Assembly (NCBI RefSeq): GCF_008123425.1
Contig: NZ_VSSS01000030.1
Span: 1 to 64,000 of the forward strand
Direction: 5' to 3'
From: Bradyrhizobium rifense
GTDB taxonomy: Bacteria > Pseudomonadota > Alphaproteobacteria > Rhizobiales > Xanthobacteraceae
Length of the DNA stretch: 64,000 bases
Under the pieces are notes generated by a model. That model made no database searches. It saw nothing but the letters and a program-made list of their open reading frames with translations, and was not told where the DNA came from. Below are positions 1-8,914 of the stretch, in pieces (the first letter of the stretch is position 1; the number at the start of each line of letters is the position of its first letter). The position numbers and the translations under genes were made by a program.

Positions 1-2266
1 CGACAGGCGGGCGTGGTGGTGGCGGCGCCGCCCGCGGCAGAGGCGGCGCGGCGACCCGCGGCGGAGGCGGAGGTGCCGGCCTTGCGAGCGCCTGCGGGTG
101 CGGCGCTGACGGCGGGGTCCTTGTGACCTGCGCGGGCGATGGCGTTACAGGCCGCAGGCTCTGCGGCTTGATCTGCTCCCGCGCCGCGACCGGCGGCGAA
201 GAAGGCTGCGTCGGCTTCCCATTGGTCACGGTCGTCGTGGTCACGGGCGGCTTGCCCGCCGGGGTCGTGGTCGGTGGCGTGACGGCCGGCTCATGCGCCA
301 GTGATTTTGCATGCGGATCCGGCCCGCCGGTCGTTGGCGTTTGTGCCACGGGCGGCTTCGTACCCGGCGTGGTCGCGGCGTTGGCCGGAGTGGTCGTGGT
401 AGCCGGCGCCGTCGCCGTATTGGGATGAACCTGCGGCTGTCCGTTGGCGGGCGCTGTTGCCGTCGGCGCCTGCCGATTCGGCGCGGTTTGCGGACCCGCT
501 GCACCAGCCGGCGCGGACGGCGTGTTCTGGGTGCCCGGCACCGGAAGCGCATGGCCGGCTGCCGGCGACGCCGCGGTCGGAGTAACCGCGGTCGGCGTCG
601 TGTGGACCTGCATCACCTTCATCGCCCCCGGCTTTGCCGTGGGGTTGCTGACGAGCGCCGCCTGGCTCGGCTTCAGCTGCTGGTTCGGATTGGCCTGGAT
701 CTGCTGCGCCTGCTGCTTCACGACCGTCGGCACCTGCGTCATCCCGCTCGGGCGCCCCGCTCCATTCGCGGCGACGGCTGCAGCCGCGGCGGCGTTGCCG
801 GCCGGCAGCGGGGCCGGTGGCTGGTTGATCACGGTGTTGATGACCGTGGTGTTATGGATGTTGTTGAAGATGATGTTGTTCGGCGGCGGCGCGACATAGA
901 CCGGCGGGCTGACGAAGACCGGCATCGGCACGAACACCGGCTGCGGCAGCACAAACAGGCCGACGACCGCGAGCGGCGGTGCCAGCACGACGAAGTCCGG
1001 CGGCGGCGGCGGACAGAAATAGTCCGGCGGCGGCGGTGGCGGCGCGAAGCCGAAATCCGGGTCGCTGAAATACAGCACCGGACGGTCGACATAGACCACT
1101 TCGGCCGGCGGCGGCGGCGGCACGTCATAGTCCATCATCGCGAAGGTCGGCGGCGGCTCCAGCGGCGCGGTCAGGATCGCCAACCGCCGACGCGCGTCAC
1201 CCGCATGCGGCCCGCGCGGATAGCGGCGCAGATACGACCAATAAGCGTCCGGCGTATCGGCGCGATAGGACCGCCGCCAGGTGATCGCCTCGCGGCGCGC
1301 CGCCACGATCGCCATGACGCGCTTCGCCATGGGATCACCGGGATAGGCGGCGAGAAACTCCTCATAGGCCGGCAGCGTGTCGCGCTCGAGCGCGGCCGCG
1401 TAGGCGTCCTGCACGCCGAGGTCGCGGATCGGCTTGTCGCGGATCGCCGCGACCTGGTCGGGCGCAGTCTGCGGCGGCGGCGCGTCGGGGGCACGCTCGA
1501 AGAAGGCGAATTGCGCGCTGACCTTCTGGTCGTCCCACGGCACCTGCGCGCCCTTCGAGGCCTCGTTGACGCGCAAGCGAACGCGGTCGAACACCTCCGG
1601 CAACGACAGGCCGCCGGTGCGGATCATCTCGGCGAGCGATTGCGCATAGACACCGTACGGCCCCGGCTCTTCTGGCGCCACCGTGCCGGGCGCGGCGTTG
1701 AAGGCGATCAGCATGTTCGGATCGGGCTCGACCAGTGCCAGGCCGCTCGCGATCGGCTGCTGGCCGCCCTCGATGAAGGGCTGCGCGCGCGCCGCATCGA
1801 GCACGACGATGTTGGCCTTGAGCGGGATCGCGGCGAGCTGGCGGGCGTAATCGCTGATGCGCAGTGCCTCGGTCGGAATGTCGGTATCGCGCGCGATGTT
1901 GGAATCGACCGGGATGAAATAGTTCTCGCCGGCAAGCTGCACGCCATAGCCGGCCAGATAGATCATCGCGACGGTGCCGGGGCCTGAGGCCTGCGCCTTC
2001 TGGATGAAGTCGCGAAGACTCTTGCGCAGCGTGTCGCCGTCGAGATCCCGCGCGCCGACCACGTCGAAGCCCGCCGCCTGCAGCGTCTGCGCGATCAAAC
2101 CGGCATCGTTCGCGGTGGTTGCCAGCGGCGACTTCGAATAGGCGCCGTTGCCGACCACGAGCGCGATGCGCTTTTCGGGTTGCTGCGCGCGCACCGGGCC
2201 AAGCGCGCCCGCAACGAAGAGGATCGGCAGAAGGAGGCAGATGAAGACCTTGTGTGTCCCGCGCAT
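1..2266 (-). CDS. Secreted pseudo-caspase (peptidase C14 fold) with long Pro/Thr-rich tail, 3' end cut by window edge
   Basis: At least 755 residues; the C-terminus lies beyond base 1. Residues 1-27 form a signal peptide ending in PVRA, so the protein is probably periplasmic or surface exposed. Residues about 30-235 match the prokaryotic caspase (orthocaspase) fold: VVGNGAY near the start, then an AGYGVQLAGENYFIPVD block, then IVVLDAARAQPF. In active members these blocks read AGHG and LDACR. Here Tyr107 replaces the catalytic His and Ala159 replaces the catalytic Cys, so it should not be a peptidase. Residues 240-375 contain helical, Arg-rich sequence (perhaps Sel1/TPR-like). From about residue 375 on it is low complexity, with poly-Pro runs followed by Thr/Pro/Ala/Asn-rich sequence. 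Role unknown; non-catalytic scaffold or binding function is inferred. The ATG at 2266 was chosen for the signal peptide. Confidence 0.85.
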   Translation of the reverse strand, partial: MRGTHKVFICLLLPILFVAGALGPVRAQQPEKRIALVVGNGAYSKSPLATTANDAGLIAQTLQAAGFDVVGARDLDGDTLRKSLRDFIQKAQASGPGTVAMIYLAGYGVQLAGENYFIPVDSNIARDTDIPTEALRISDYARQLAAIPLKANIVVLDAARAQPFIEGGQQPIASGLALVEPDPNMLIAFNAAPGTVAPEEPGPYGVYAQSLAEMIRTGGLSLPEVFDRVRLRVNEASKGAQVPWDDQKVSAQFAFFERAPDAPPPQTAPDQVAAIRDKPIRDLGVQDAYAAALERDTLPAYEEFLAAYPGDPMAKRVMAIVAARREAITWRRSYRADTPDAYWSYLRRYPRGPHAGDARRRLAILTAPLEPPPTFAMMDYDVPPPPPAEVVYVDRPVLYFSDPDFGFAPPPPPPDYFCPPPPPDFVVLAPPLAVVGLFVLPQPVFVPMPVFVSPPVYVAPPPNNIIFNNIHNTTVINTVINQPPAPLPAGNAAAAAAVAANGAGRPSGMTQVPTVVKQQAQQIQANPNQQLKPSQAALVSNPTAKPGAMKVMQVHTTPTAVTPTAASPAAGHALPVPGTQNTPSAPAGAAGPQTAPNRQAPTATAPANGQPQVHPNTATAPATTTTPANAATTPGTKPPVAQTPTTGGPDPHAKSLAHEPAVTPPTTTPAGKPPVTTTTVTNGKPTQPSSPPVAAREQIKPQSLRPVTPSPAQVTRTPPSAPHPQALARPAPPPPPRVAAPPLPRAAPPPPRPPV

Positions 2267-2440
2267 GGCTTGCTCGCCCGTTATTGTTTGTTGAGGTGCC
2301 AACCCGCATGAGGCGCGCGGCCGGCTGAACGGCAGTTGAACGAAAGGCTCGGATTGAGGCGGCGGCATGGCGCCAGCCAAGCCCGATGTCTTGCGTAAGC
2401 TCCGCGTAAGCCTCAGCCTTGTTGCATGAACCTCAGCCTC

Positions 2441-2479
2441 GAGTTTCAGCCTTGAGTTTCAGCCTTGAGTTTCAACCCT
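2441..2479. repeat. Three tandem copies of a 13-bp unit
   Basis: The unit GAGTTTCAGCCTT occurs at 2441-2453 and 2454-2466, with a diverged third copy at 2467-2479 that contains the stop codon of the carbonic anhydrase gene. Related shorter pieces (cctcagcctt) lie just to the left at 2411-2440. Probably slippage expansion of the end of the gene. Confidence 0.8.
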
Positions 2480-3212
2480 GCGCGATCAGATCGACCGTTC
2501 CCGTGGTGAGCCGGTAGATGCCGCCGGCGATCTTCAGCTTGCCCTGTTCCACGGCTGCATTGAGGATCGGCGCGGCCGACTTCAGCTTGCCGACATTGTC
2601 GATCACGTTCTGCCGGATCGCCTTGTCGAGCACCTCCCCGCCCTGCTGCATCGCAGCTTTCGCGGCCGGGGCGATTGCATCGACCAGCGAGGGAATGTGT
2701 CCCGGCGGCGATGTGTTGTCCTTGAGCGCCTTCAGCGTCGCATCGACCGCGCCGCAAGCATCATGGCCGAGCACGAGGATCAGCGGCGCGTTGAGCACGG
2801 CAACCGCATATTCCAGGCTGGCGATGGTCTCGGTGCCTGCAAAATTGCCGGCGACGCGGCAGACAAAGAGATCACCGCGGCCGGTGTCGAAGGCATATTC
2901 GGGCGCGATGCGCGAGTCGGCGCAGCTCAGCACTGCCGCGAACGGATTCTGCCCGCCAGCCAGCGCCTCGCGCTCATGCTTGAAATCGTGGCGCCGTGAC
3001 ACGCCATCGACATAGCGCGCATTGCCCTCCATCAGCCGCTTCAACGCCGCATCGGGCGACAGCACGTTCTGCGGTTTGGGCGGTGGCTTGTTATCCTTGG
3101 CGAAGGCTCGGCCGCTCAAGGCGGTGCCAAGCGCGGCAGCAGTCAGCAGCAGCGCGGATCGTCGCGATGGCGCGATTCTGTCATGTACAGATTCAGAGCA
3201 CCTGTCACACAT
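2472..3212 (-). CDS. Beta-class carbonic anhydrase, exported (Tat-like signal)
   Basis: 246 residues. Catalyses reversible hydration of CO2. The zinc set of beta-carbonic anhydrases is complete: Cys97 and Asp99-x-Arg101 in CADSR, then His150 and Cys153 in GHDACGA. The N-terminus has Arg17-Arg18 followed by a hydrophobic stretch (SALLLTAAALGTALSG) and an A-F-A cleavage site, which resembles a twin-arginine signal, so the enzyme likely acts in the periplasm. A CxxC pair (Cys2, Cys5) precedes the signal and would be removed. The start at 3212 is preferred over an upstream in-frame ATG at 3272 because GGAGGG lies seven bases before it. It stands alone; neighbours are unrelated. Confidence 0.9.
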   Translation of the reverse strand: MCDRCSESVHDRIAPSRRSALLLTAAALGTALSGRAFAKDNKPPPKPQNVLSPDAALKRLMEGNARYVDGVSRRHDFKHEREALAGGQNPFAAVLSCADSRIAPEYAFDTGRGDLFVCRVAGNFAGTETIASLEYAVAVLNAPLILVLGHDACGAVDATLKALKDNTSPPGHIPSLVDAIAPAAKAAMQQGGEVLDKAIRQNVIDNVGKLKSAAPILNAAVEQGKLKIAGGIYRLTTGTVDLIAQG

Positions 3213-3350
3213 CACGTTCCCTCCCGGCGCAACGAACGCGTCCTCGCAGACGCGCCGCATTGCAACGATCATACCCGTAATGATGTGACGAGACTACAAG
3301 GTCGATCCGCGGGCGCCAACCATCCGGCGCGGCTGGCGCCGGCGGCAGAC

Positions 3351-3872
3351 CTACTCCGCCAGCTTAAGCTCCGCGATGGTCGTCCTTGCCGCCTGTTCGT
3401 CCAGCGGCAGGAAATCCAGCGGCCCCTGATTCTTGTAGCCGGAGGTCATAGCCAGCGTGAGGCCCCAACCCAACACGCCCGTGCTCGCGTTTGCGATCAC
3501 GGCGCTCTTGCGCGCGCTCATGCGCGTCACGAAGAACGCCGTCTGGCCGGATTGAGCGGAGAAATCCACGCGTGTGACGCCGAGGGCCGCCTCCTCCGCC
3601 ACGAATTGGTGTTGGCCCGCCGGACGATCGACATAGACATATGTTCCGGTCTTCAGGCCCTTGATCGGCGTGCCGTCCAGGGAAAACACCCAGTCCGGAT
3701 CGCCAATGCCGCCGTAACCCTTCTCGCGAAACACAACCACGCGCGCCTGCCCGGCCCTGGGTGGCCCGATCTTGCGCACCGTCTCCGAATAGTCGAGCCC
3801 ACTTCTCGCCGTCTCACAGCCGCACAGCAACGCAGCAGCCATGAGCAACACCAGCCCACGCAGTAACATCAC
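3351..3872 (-). CDS. Putative lipoprotein, DUF2846-like
   Basis: 173 residues. The first 19 residues are a lipoprotein signal (hydrophobic run ending L-C-G-Cys19), so the mature protein should be lipid-anchored in the envelope. The body contains a beta-rich domain of the DUF2846 type: VVVFREKGYGG, then DGTPIKGLKTGTYVYVDRPAG and a terminal hydrophobic segment VLGWGLTLAMTSG. Members have no established function. The assignment to DUF2846 is from the overall pattern (pleckstrin-like beta fold, short 'G-T-Y-x-Y-V' strand) and is moderate. No operon partner: the neighbouring genes dnaE and carbonic anhydrase are on the same strand but separated by more than 75 bases. Confidence 0.7.
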   Translation of the reverse strand: MMLLRGLVLLMAAALLCGCETARSGLDYSETVRKIGPPRAGQARVVVFREKGYGGIGDPDWVFSLDGTPIKGLKTGTYVYVDRPAGQHQFVAEEAALGVTRVDFSAQSGQTAFFVTRMSARKSAVIANASTGVLGWGLTLAMTSGYKNQGPLDFLPLDEQAARTTIAELKLAE

Positions 3873-3984
3873 GCCCCCGAATTTTCCCCGGGAGCAGGCT
3901 AGCCGGAATCAGCGGCAGGTTGCAACGGGTCCGGCACAGCTACTGCCGCAAAATATGCGATCAGCCGCAACATCATGCGTGCTG

Positions 3985-6900
3985 CTAGAGCTGCTGCACG
4001 TCGACCACGCCCGCGACCGCCTTGATGGCGCCGGCGATCTGCGGCGAGACCTTGAAGCGGCCGGGCAGCTTCATCTCGACCTCGGTCTCGAGGTCGAGCA
4101 TCATCACCAGCGAGACCTCGCCGTCGCCGTTGGAGCGCGGTGCGATGCCGGGGCTGCCGATCTTTGGCGCGGCGCCGTTGCTGCCTGCGGCCTCCGGTCC
4201 GGCCAGGCGCTTGGCGATCGAGTCCAGCGGCTTGGTGTCCCGCACGAAGATGCGCAGGCCCTTCTGCGTCTTGGCGGCGGCGTCATCCAGCGGCTCGGCA
4301 TGCAGCACACGGGCGCGGACGTCCTCGCCCTGCAATTCGGCACCGAGCTGGAGCAGCACGGCTGCGCCCGGTTCCAGCACGTCGCGATATTGCGCAAGGC
4401 CTTCGGAGAACAGCACCGCCTCGAAATGGCCCGTGGGATCGGAAAGTCCCATGATGCCCATCTTGTTGCCGGTCTTGGTGCGCCGCTCCATGCGCGACAC
4501 CACGGTGGCCGCGACCTTGCCGGCGGTGGCACCTGTCTTCACCGCGCGCGAAAATTCCGCCCAGCTCTGCACCCGCAGCCGCTTCAAGACGGTGGCGTAA
4601 TCGTCGAGCGGATGGCCCGACAGGAAGAAGCCGATCGCGTCATATTCGCGGCGCAGCCGCTCGGCCGGCAGCCACGGCTCGATCTGCGGCAGCATGATGG
4701 TCGGCGCGTCCGCCGACATGCCGAACATGTCGTTCTGGCCGATGGTCTCGGCCTGATGCGCGCGCTGGCACGCGGCCAGGATCGAGTCCGCGCCAGCGAA
4801 GACACGTGCGCGGTTCGGCTCCAGCGTGTCGAAGGCGCCGGCGGCGGCGAGACTTTCGATGATGCGCTTGTTGATCGCCCGCGGATTGACGCGCGCCGCG
4901 AAGTCGGCGAGCGAGGTGAATAGCCCCCGCTTGGTCCGCTCCTCGATGATCTGGTCGATGGCCTGGATGCCGACGCCCTTGAGCGCTGCGAGCGCGTAGT
5001 AGATGACCTTGTCGCCAACCTCGAAGGTCGCGCCGGAGCGATTGATGTTCGGCGGCTCGACCTTGATGCCGAGGCGCTGCGCCTCGGAGCGGAATTCGGA
5101 GAGCTTGTCCGTGTTGTTGAGATCGAGCGTCATCGACGCCGCGATGAACTCCACCGGATAATGCGCCTTCATGTAGGCGGTGTGGTAGGACACCAGCGCA
5201 TAGGCCGCCGCGTGGCTCTTGTTGAAGCCGTAGTCGGCGAATTTCGCCAAGAGCTCGAAGATGGTCTCGGCCTGCGCCTTCGGCACGCCGTTCTTCACCG
5301 CGCCGGCGACGAAGATGTCGCGCTGCTTGTCCATCTCGGCGCGGATCTTCTTGCCCATGGCGCGGCGCAGCAGGTCGGCATCGCCGAGCGAATAGCCCGA
5401 CATCACCTGCGCGATCTGCATCACCTGTTCCTGGTAGATGATGACGCCGAAAGTCTCCTTCAGGATCGGCTCGAGCACGGGATGAAGATATTCCGGCTCC
5501 TCGTCGCCGTGCTTGCGCGAACAATAGGTCGGGATGTTCGCCATCGGGCCCGGGCGATACAGCGCGACCAGCGCGATGATGTCCTCGAAACGGTCGGGAC
5601 GCATGTCGACCAGCGCGCGCCGCATGCCCTGGCTTTCAACCTGGAACACGCCGACCACCTCGCCGCGCGCCAGCATCTGGTAGCTCTCGGCATCGTCGAT
5701 CGGCAACGTCGCGAGATCGACATGGATGTCGCGCGGCTTGAGCAGTTTGCAGGCGACGTCGAGCACGGTCAGCGTCTTGAGGCCGAGGAAGTCGAATTTG
5801 ACGAGGCCGGCCGGCTCGACCCATTTCATGTTGAACTGGGTCACCGGCATGTCCGACTTCGGATCGCGGTACATCGGCACGAGTTCGCTCAAGGGGCGAT
5901 CGCCGATCACGATGCCCGCGGCGTGGGTCGAGGCGTGCCGCGTCAGACCTTCGAGGCGCTGGGCGATGTCGAAGGCGCGCGCCACCACCGGGTCTTCGTC
6001 GCGAAACGCCTGGAGTTTCGGCTCGCTCTCGATCGCAGCGGCAAGCGTCACCGGCGCGGCCGGATTCTGCGGCACGAGTTTGGTGAGCTTGTCGACCTGG
6101 CCGTAGGGCATCTGCAGCACGCGGCCGACGTCGCGCAGCACGCCGCGCGCCTGCAGCGTACCGAAGGTGATGATCTGCGCGACCTGGTCGCGGCCGTAGC
6201 GCTCCTGCACATACCTGATCACCTCGCCGCGGCGGTCCTGGCAGAAGTCGATGTCGAAGTCCGGCATCGAGACGCGCTCGGGATTGAGGAAGCGCTCGAA
6301 CAGCAGGCCGAACTTGATCGGGTCGAGGTCGGTGATGGTCAGCGCCCACGCCACCAGCGAGCCTGCGCCGGAGCCGCGGCCCGGTCCGACCGGAATGCCC
6401 TGCGCCTTTGCCCATTTGATGAAGTCGGACACGATCAGGAAGTAGCCCGCGTATTTCATGCGCATGATGACGTCGAGCTCGAACGCCAGGCGCTTGTTGT
6501 AGTCCTCTTCCGTCGTGCCCTGCGACAGGCCGTGCACGCGCAGGCGATTGGCGAGCCCCTCCTCCGCCTGCCGTTTCAGCTCGGCCGACTCGACCGCGGC
6601 GGCATCGGAGCTTGCGGCGGCACCGACGGTGAAGAACGGCAGGATCGGCTTCCGCGTCATCGGTCGGAACGAGCAGCGCTCGGCGATCTCCACTGTGGAC
6701 GCCAGCGCCTCCGGAATGTCGGCAAACAGCACCGCCATCTCGGCGCGGGTCTTGAAGCGGTGATCCGGCGTGAGCTGCTCGCGCTCGGTCTCCGCGATCA
6801 GCCGGCCGCCGGCGATGCAGAGCAGCGCATCATGCGCCTCGTAATCGTCGGTCGACGCGAAATACGGCTCGTTGGTCGCGACCAGCGGCAGGCCTTTGGC

Positions 6901-7488
6901 ATAGGCGATGTCGATCAGCCCGCTCTCGACGCGCCGTTCCTTGTCGATGTTGTGGCGCTGCAATTCGACGTAGAGGCGGTCGCCGAACAGCCCGGCGAGC
7001 CGCTCGCAGCGCGCAGCCGCAATCTCGGCCTGCCCCGACGCAAGCGCGAGCGAGATCGGCCCGTCCGGGCCGCCGGTCAGCGCGATCAGGCCCTCGGTCT
7101 CGCCGTCGAACCAGTCGAACTTGATGAACGGCGCGTGGCTGTCGGGCGATTCGAGGAAGGCGCGCGAATTCAGCCGCATCAGGCTGCGATAGCCGCGCTC
7201 CTGCGCTGCCAGCAGCACCACGCGCGAAGGTGGCAGCGCGTTGCGCGCATTGGGATCCTGGTCGCCGAAATCGATCGCGAGCTCGCAGCCGACGATCGGC
7301 TGGATGCCGGATCCCGCCATCTTGTCGGAGAATTCCAGCGCACCGAACAGGTTGTCGGTGTCGGTCAGCGCCAGGGCCGGCTGGTGGTCCTTCTTCGCAA
7401 GCTCGGCGAGCTTGGCGATCTTGATCGAGCCCTTGAGCAACGAATAGGCCGAGTGAACGTGAAGGTGGACAAATCCGGCGCTCGGCAT
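3985..7488 (-). CDS. dnaE: DNA polymerase III alpha subunit
   Basis: 1167 residues, the usual length for DnaE. Replicative polymerase. The N-terminal PHP domain starts with HLHVHSAYSLLKG. The polymerase active site MPDFDIDFCQDRR lies near residues 408-420, preceded by the VGPGRGSGAGSLVAW phosphate-binding loop. FNKSHAAAYALVSYHTAYMK follows, then tandem HhH, OB-fold and the C-terminal tau-binding region. The start at 7488 (MPSAGF) gives the normal N-terminus; an in-frame ATG exists at 7569 but adds 27 atypical residues. Monocistronic, or last in a leftward series. The gene is highly conserved and the call is secure. Confidence 0.97.
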   Translation of the reverse strand: MPSAGFVHLHVHSAYSLLKGSIKIAKLAELAKKDHQPALALTDTDNLFGALEFSDKMAGSGIQPIVGCELAIDFGDQDPNARNALPPSRVVLLAAQERGYRSLMRLNSRAFLESPDSHAPFIKFDWFDGETEGLIALTGGPDGPISLALASGQAEIAAARCERLAGLFGDRLYVELQRHNIDKERRVESGLIDIAYAKGLPLVATNEPYFASTDDYEAHDALLCIAGGRLIAETEREQLTPDHRFKTRAEMAVLFADIPEALASTVEIAERCSFRPMTRKPILPFFTVGAAASSDAAAVESAELKRQAEEGLANRLRVHGLSQGTTEEDYNKRLAFELDVIMRMKYAGYFLIVSDFIKWAKAQGIPVGPGRGSGAGSLVAWALTITDLDPIKFGLLFERFLNPERVSMPDFDIDFCQDRRGEVIRYVQERYGRDQVAQIITFGTLQARGVLRDVGRVLQMPYGQVDKLTKLVPQNPAAPVTLAAAIESEPKLQAFRDEDPVVARAFDIAQRLEGLTRHASTHAAGIVIGDRPLSELVPMYRDPKSDMPVTQFNMKWVEPAGLVKFDFLGLKTLTVLDVACKLLKPRDIHVDLATLPIDDAESYQMLARGEVVGVFQVESQGMRRALVDMRPDRFEDIIALVALYRPGPMANIPTYCSRKHGDEEPEYLHPVLEPILKETFGVIIYQEQVMQIAQVMSGYSLGDADLLRRAMGKKIRAEMDKQRDIFVAGAVKNGVPKAQAETIFELLAKFADYGFNKSHAAAYALVSYHTAYMKAHYPVEFIAASMTLDLNNTDKLSEFRSEAQRLGIKVEPPNINRSGATFEVGDKVIYYALAALKGVGIQAIDQIIEERTKRGLFTSLADFAARVNPRAINKRIIESLAAAGAFDTLEPNRARVFAGADSILAACQRAHQAETIGQNDMFGMSADAPTIMLPQIEPWLPAERLRREYDAIGFFLSGHPLDDYATVLKRLRVQSWAEFSRAVKTGATAGKVAATVVSRMERRTKTGNKMGIMGLSDPTGHFEAVLFSEGLAQYRDVLEPGAAVLLQLGAELQGEDVRARVLHAEPLDDAAAKTQKGLRIFVRDTKPLDSIAKRLAGPEAAGSNGAAPKIGSPGIAPRSNGDGEVSLVMMLDLETEVEMKLPGRFKVSPQIAGAIKAVAGVVDVQQL

Positions 7489-7668
7489 GGTCGCGTGATG
7501 GCCTCTTGTGAGATGCGTTGGAGCGATCGCCGGCAGCATCCCCTGCATCGCCCGGCCGACTCGCCTCACAATGGTGGGGTGTCGCCGCGCCAGAGTCCAC
7601 GCCGCAGCCGCCGATCGGCCGCCTCATCCCGCTTTTCCCCAAGGGGGTCCAGCAAGGGGCCCGGCCGG

Positions 7669-7767
7669 CTAGAGCTGCGGTATGACCTGGGCCCAGATCG
7701 CGATCATCCCGACGAACAGCGCGATCGACGTCAGTGCAGCGGCTTCTTCCACGAAAATCCTGAACAT
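7669..7767 (-). CDS. Single-helix membrane microprotein, 32 residues
   Basis: Reads MFRIFVEEAAALTSIALFVG followed by MIAIWAQVIPQL and TAG. One transmembrane helix (about residues 10-28) with a short acidic N-terminal segment. GGAGCAAGCC precedes the ATG and can serve as ribosome binding site; the same spacing and bases precede the pseudo-caspase start. A second in-frame ATG at 7779 would add four residues. It has the sequence features of a true small protein (hydrophobic block, no rare residues, clean stop) but no family is recognised. It sits 180 bases upstream of dnaE on the same strand. Confidence 0.6.
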   Translation of the reverse strand: MFRIFVEEAAALTSIALFVGMIAIWAQVIPQL

Positions 7768-7880
7768 GGCTTGCTCCATCACTAGAACGTATGAAGAACA
7801 TTGTTCCCATTTCGTTCTCGGGAGTCAAGCGAACTCAGCCGCTTCAAAATGAAATGGTTAACTCGCTGAATTCACGCAAC

Positions 7881-7909
7881 AAAAAAGCCCCGACGCGAGG
7901 CCGGGGCTT
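7881..7909 (-). terminator. Intrinsic terminator of the outer-membrane protein gene
   Basis: On the minus strand AAGCCCCG and CGGGGCTT form an 8-bp stem around a 9-base loop, followed by a T-run (six A on the plus strand at 7881-7886). It lies 30 bases downstream of the stop codon of the beta-barrel gene that ends at 7939. Confidence 0.85.
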
Positions 7910-7938
7910 CGACGATCGCTCGAAAGGAGCGACTAGTC

Positions 7939-8658
7939 TCAGTACTTCGCGATGATCGGGCCGCCGAACTTGTAGTTCAGGCGGACGAGACCCATGTCGA
8001 CGTCCTGCTTGATGTGGTCGGTCTGGAAGCCGGTGAAGGTGACATCCTTGCCGGACAGGAAGATGTGGTTGTACTCGACGCCAACCGACCAGTTCGGAGC
8101 GAAGCCGAACTCGAGGCCCGCACCGACAGTGCCGCCCCAACGGGTGTCGTTGACCGAAGCAAACGTCGCGCCGGCGGCACGCAGCTCGTTCTTGGTACCA
8201 ACCACAGCCGCACCGCCCTTCACGTAGAGCAGAACGTTGTTCCAGGCGTAGCCGACCTGACCGGTGAGCAGACCGAACGAATCGATCTTCGAGCGGTCGG
8301 TGAAGCCGGTCAGCGCGCTGAGGTTGTCGCCGGAGAAGTCAGCCCAGTTGCCCTGGCCTTCCACGCCGAACACCCACTGTGCCGACTGCCAGCGATAGCC
8401 GACCTGACCACCGACCGTGCCGCCCGTGGCGTTGTGGGAACCTTCGCCGCCAACCAGCGGAGCGGTCTGATTCCAGGTCGTGTGAGCGGAAGCGCCGCCG
8501 CCGTTGATGCCGATGTAGAAGCCGCTCCAGTCATAGACGGTGGCGATCATCGCGGGCGCCTTGGTGTAAGGCCGAGCGGCAAGGTCAGCAGCCAGCGCCG
8601 GTGCAGTCGCGCTGATCGCGACGAGGCTCACAGCAGCAAGCAACAAATTCTTGTTCAT
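7939..8658 (-). CDS. Outer-membrane beta-barrel protein (Omp25/31-like, 8-strand)
   Basis: 239 residues. Signal peptide of about 23 residues ending ALA-ADLAA, which is the typical processing site of the abundant Rhizobiales outer-membrane proteins. The mature part has the family hallmark YDWSGFYIGINGG, repeated amphipathic strands with Gly/aromatic pairs (GTVGGQVGYRW, WVFGVEGQGNW, LLTGQVGYAWN, GTVGAGLEFGFAPNWSVGVEYNH) and an aromatic C-terminus (tyrosine rather than phenylalanine). Structural envelope protein. Monocistronic with its own terminator just downstream and a 256-base upstream region. AT content is slightly higher than in its neighbours, as usual for highly expressed surface proteins. 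Confidence 0.92.
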   Translation of the reverse strand: MNKNLLLAAVSLVAISATAPALAADLAARPYTKAPAMIATVYDWSGFYIGINGGGASAHTTWNQTAPLVGGEGSHNATGGTVGGQVGYRWQSAQWVFGVEGQGNWADFSGDNLSALTGFTDRSKIDSFGLLTGQVGYAWNNVLLYVKGGAAVVGTKNELRAAGATFASVNDTRWGGTVGAGLEFGFAPNWSVGVEYNHIFLSGKDVTFTGFQTDHIKQDVDMGLVRLNYKFGGPIIAKY

Positions 8659-8914
8659 TTGAATCCCGTTCCAGTTTCGTCGTTAGGCCCCCGGGCCATG
8701 GCGACGTCATAACAGCCGTCGACGGAATTGCTGTAACCTCGACGCAACAGTTCACGCCAAAGGGCCGCTCTACATTAATGAAAGTTTAGCGGCGCGTGCG
8801 CGGAAACCCTTTGAAACAAGAGACTTCAGCAGTTCCAACGTCATCGGAACAACATGCATTGCGAACGCGCGTAACGACGTCGCCCGCACAATCCTGTGAT
8901 CGGAAAATCGAAGA
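8659..8914. other. Divergent intergenic region, no gene seen
   Basis: 256 bases between the beta-barrel gene (leftward) and the DUF3551 gene (rightward). It should carry both promoters, but I cannot pick out convincing -35/-10 pairs. No tRNA, repeat or credible small ORF was seen. Confidence 0.6.

Noticed and set aside
5161..7785. An 874-codon open frame on the plus strand
   Set aside because: It is antisense to dnaE, has the Arg/His/Gly/Asp-rich composition typical of reverse frames in high-GC DNA, and no recognisable motif.
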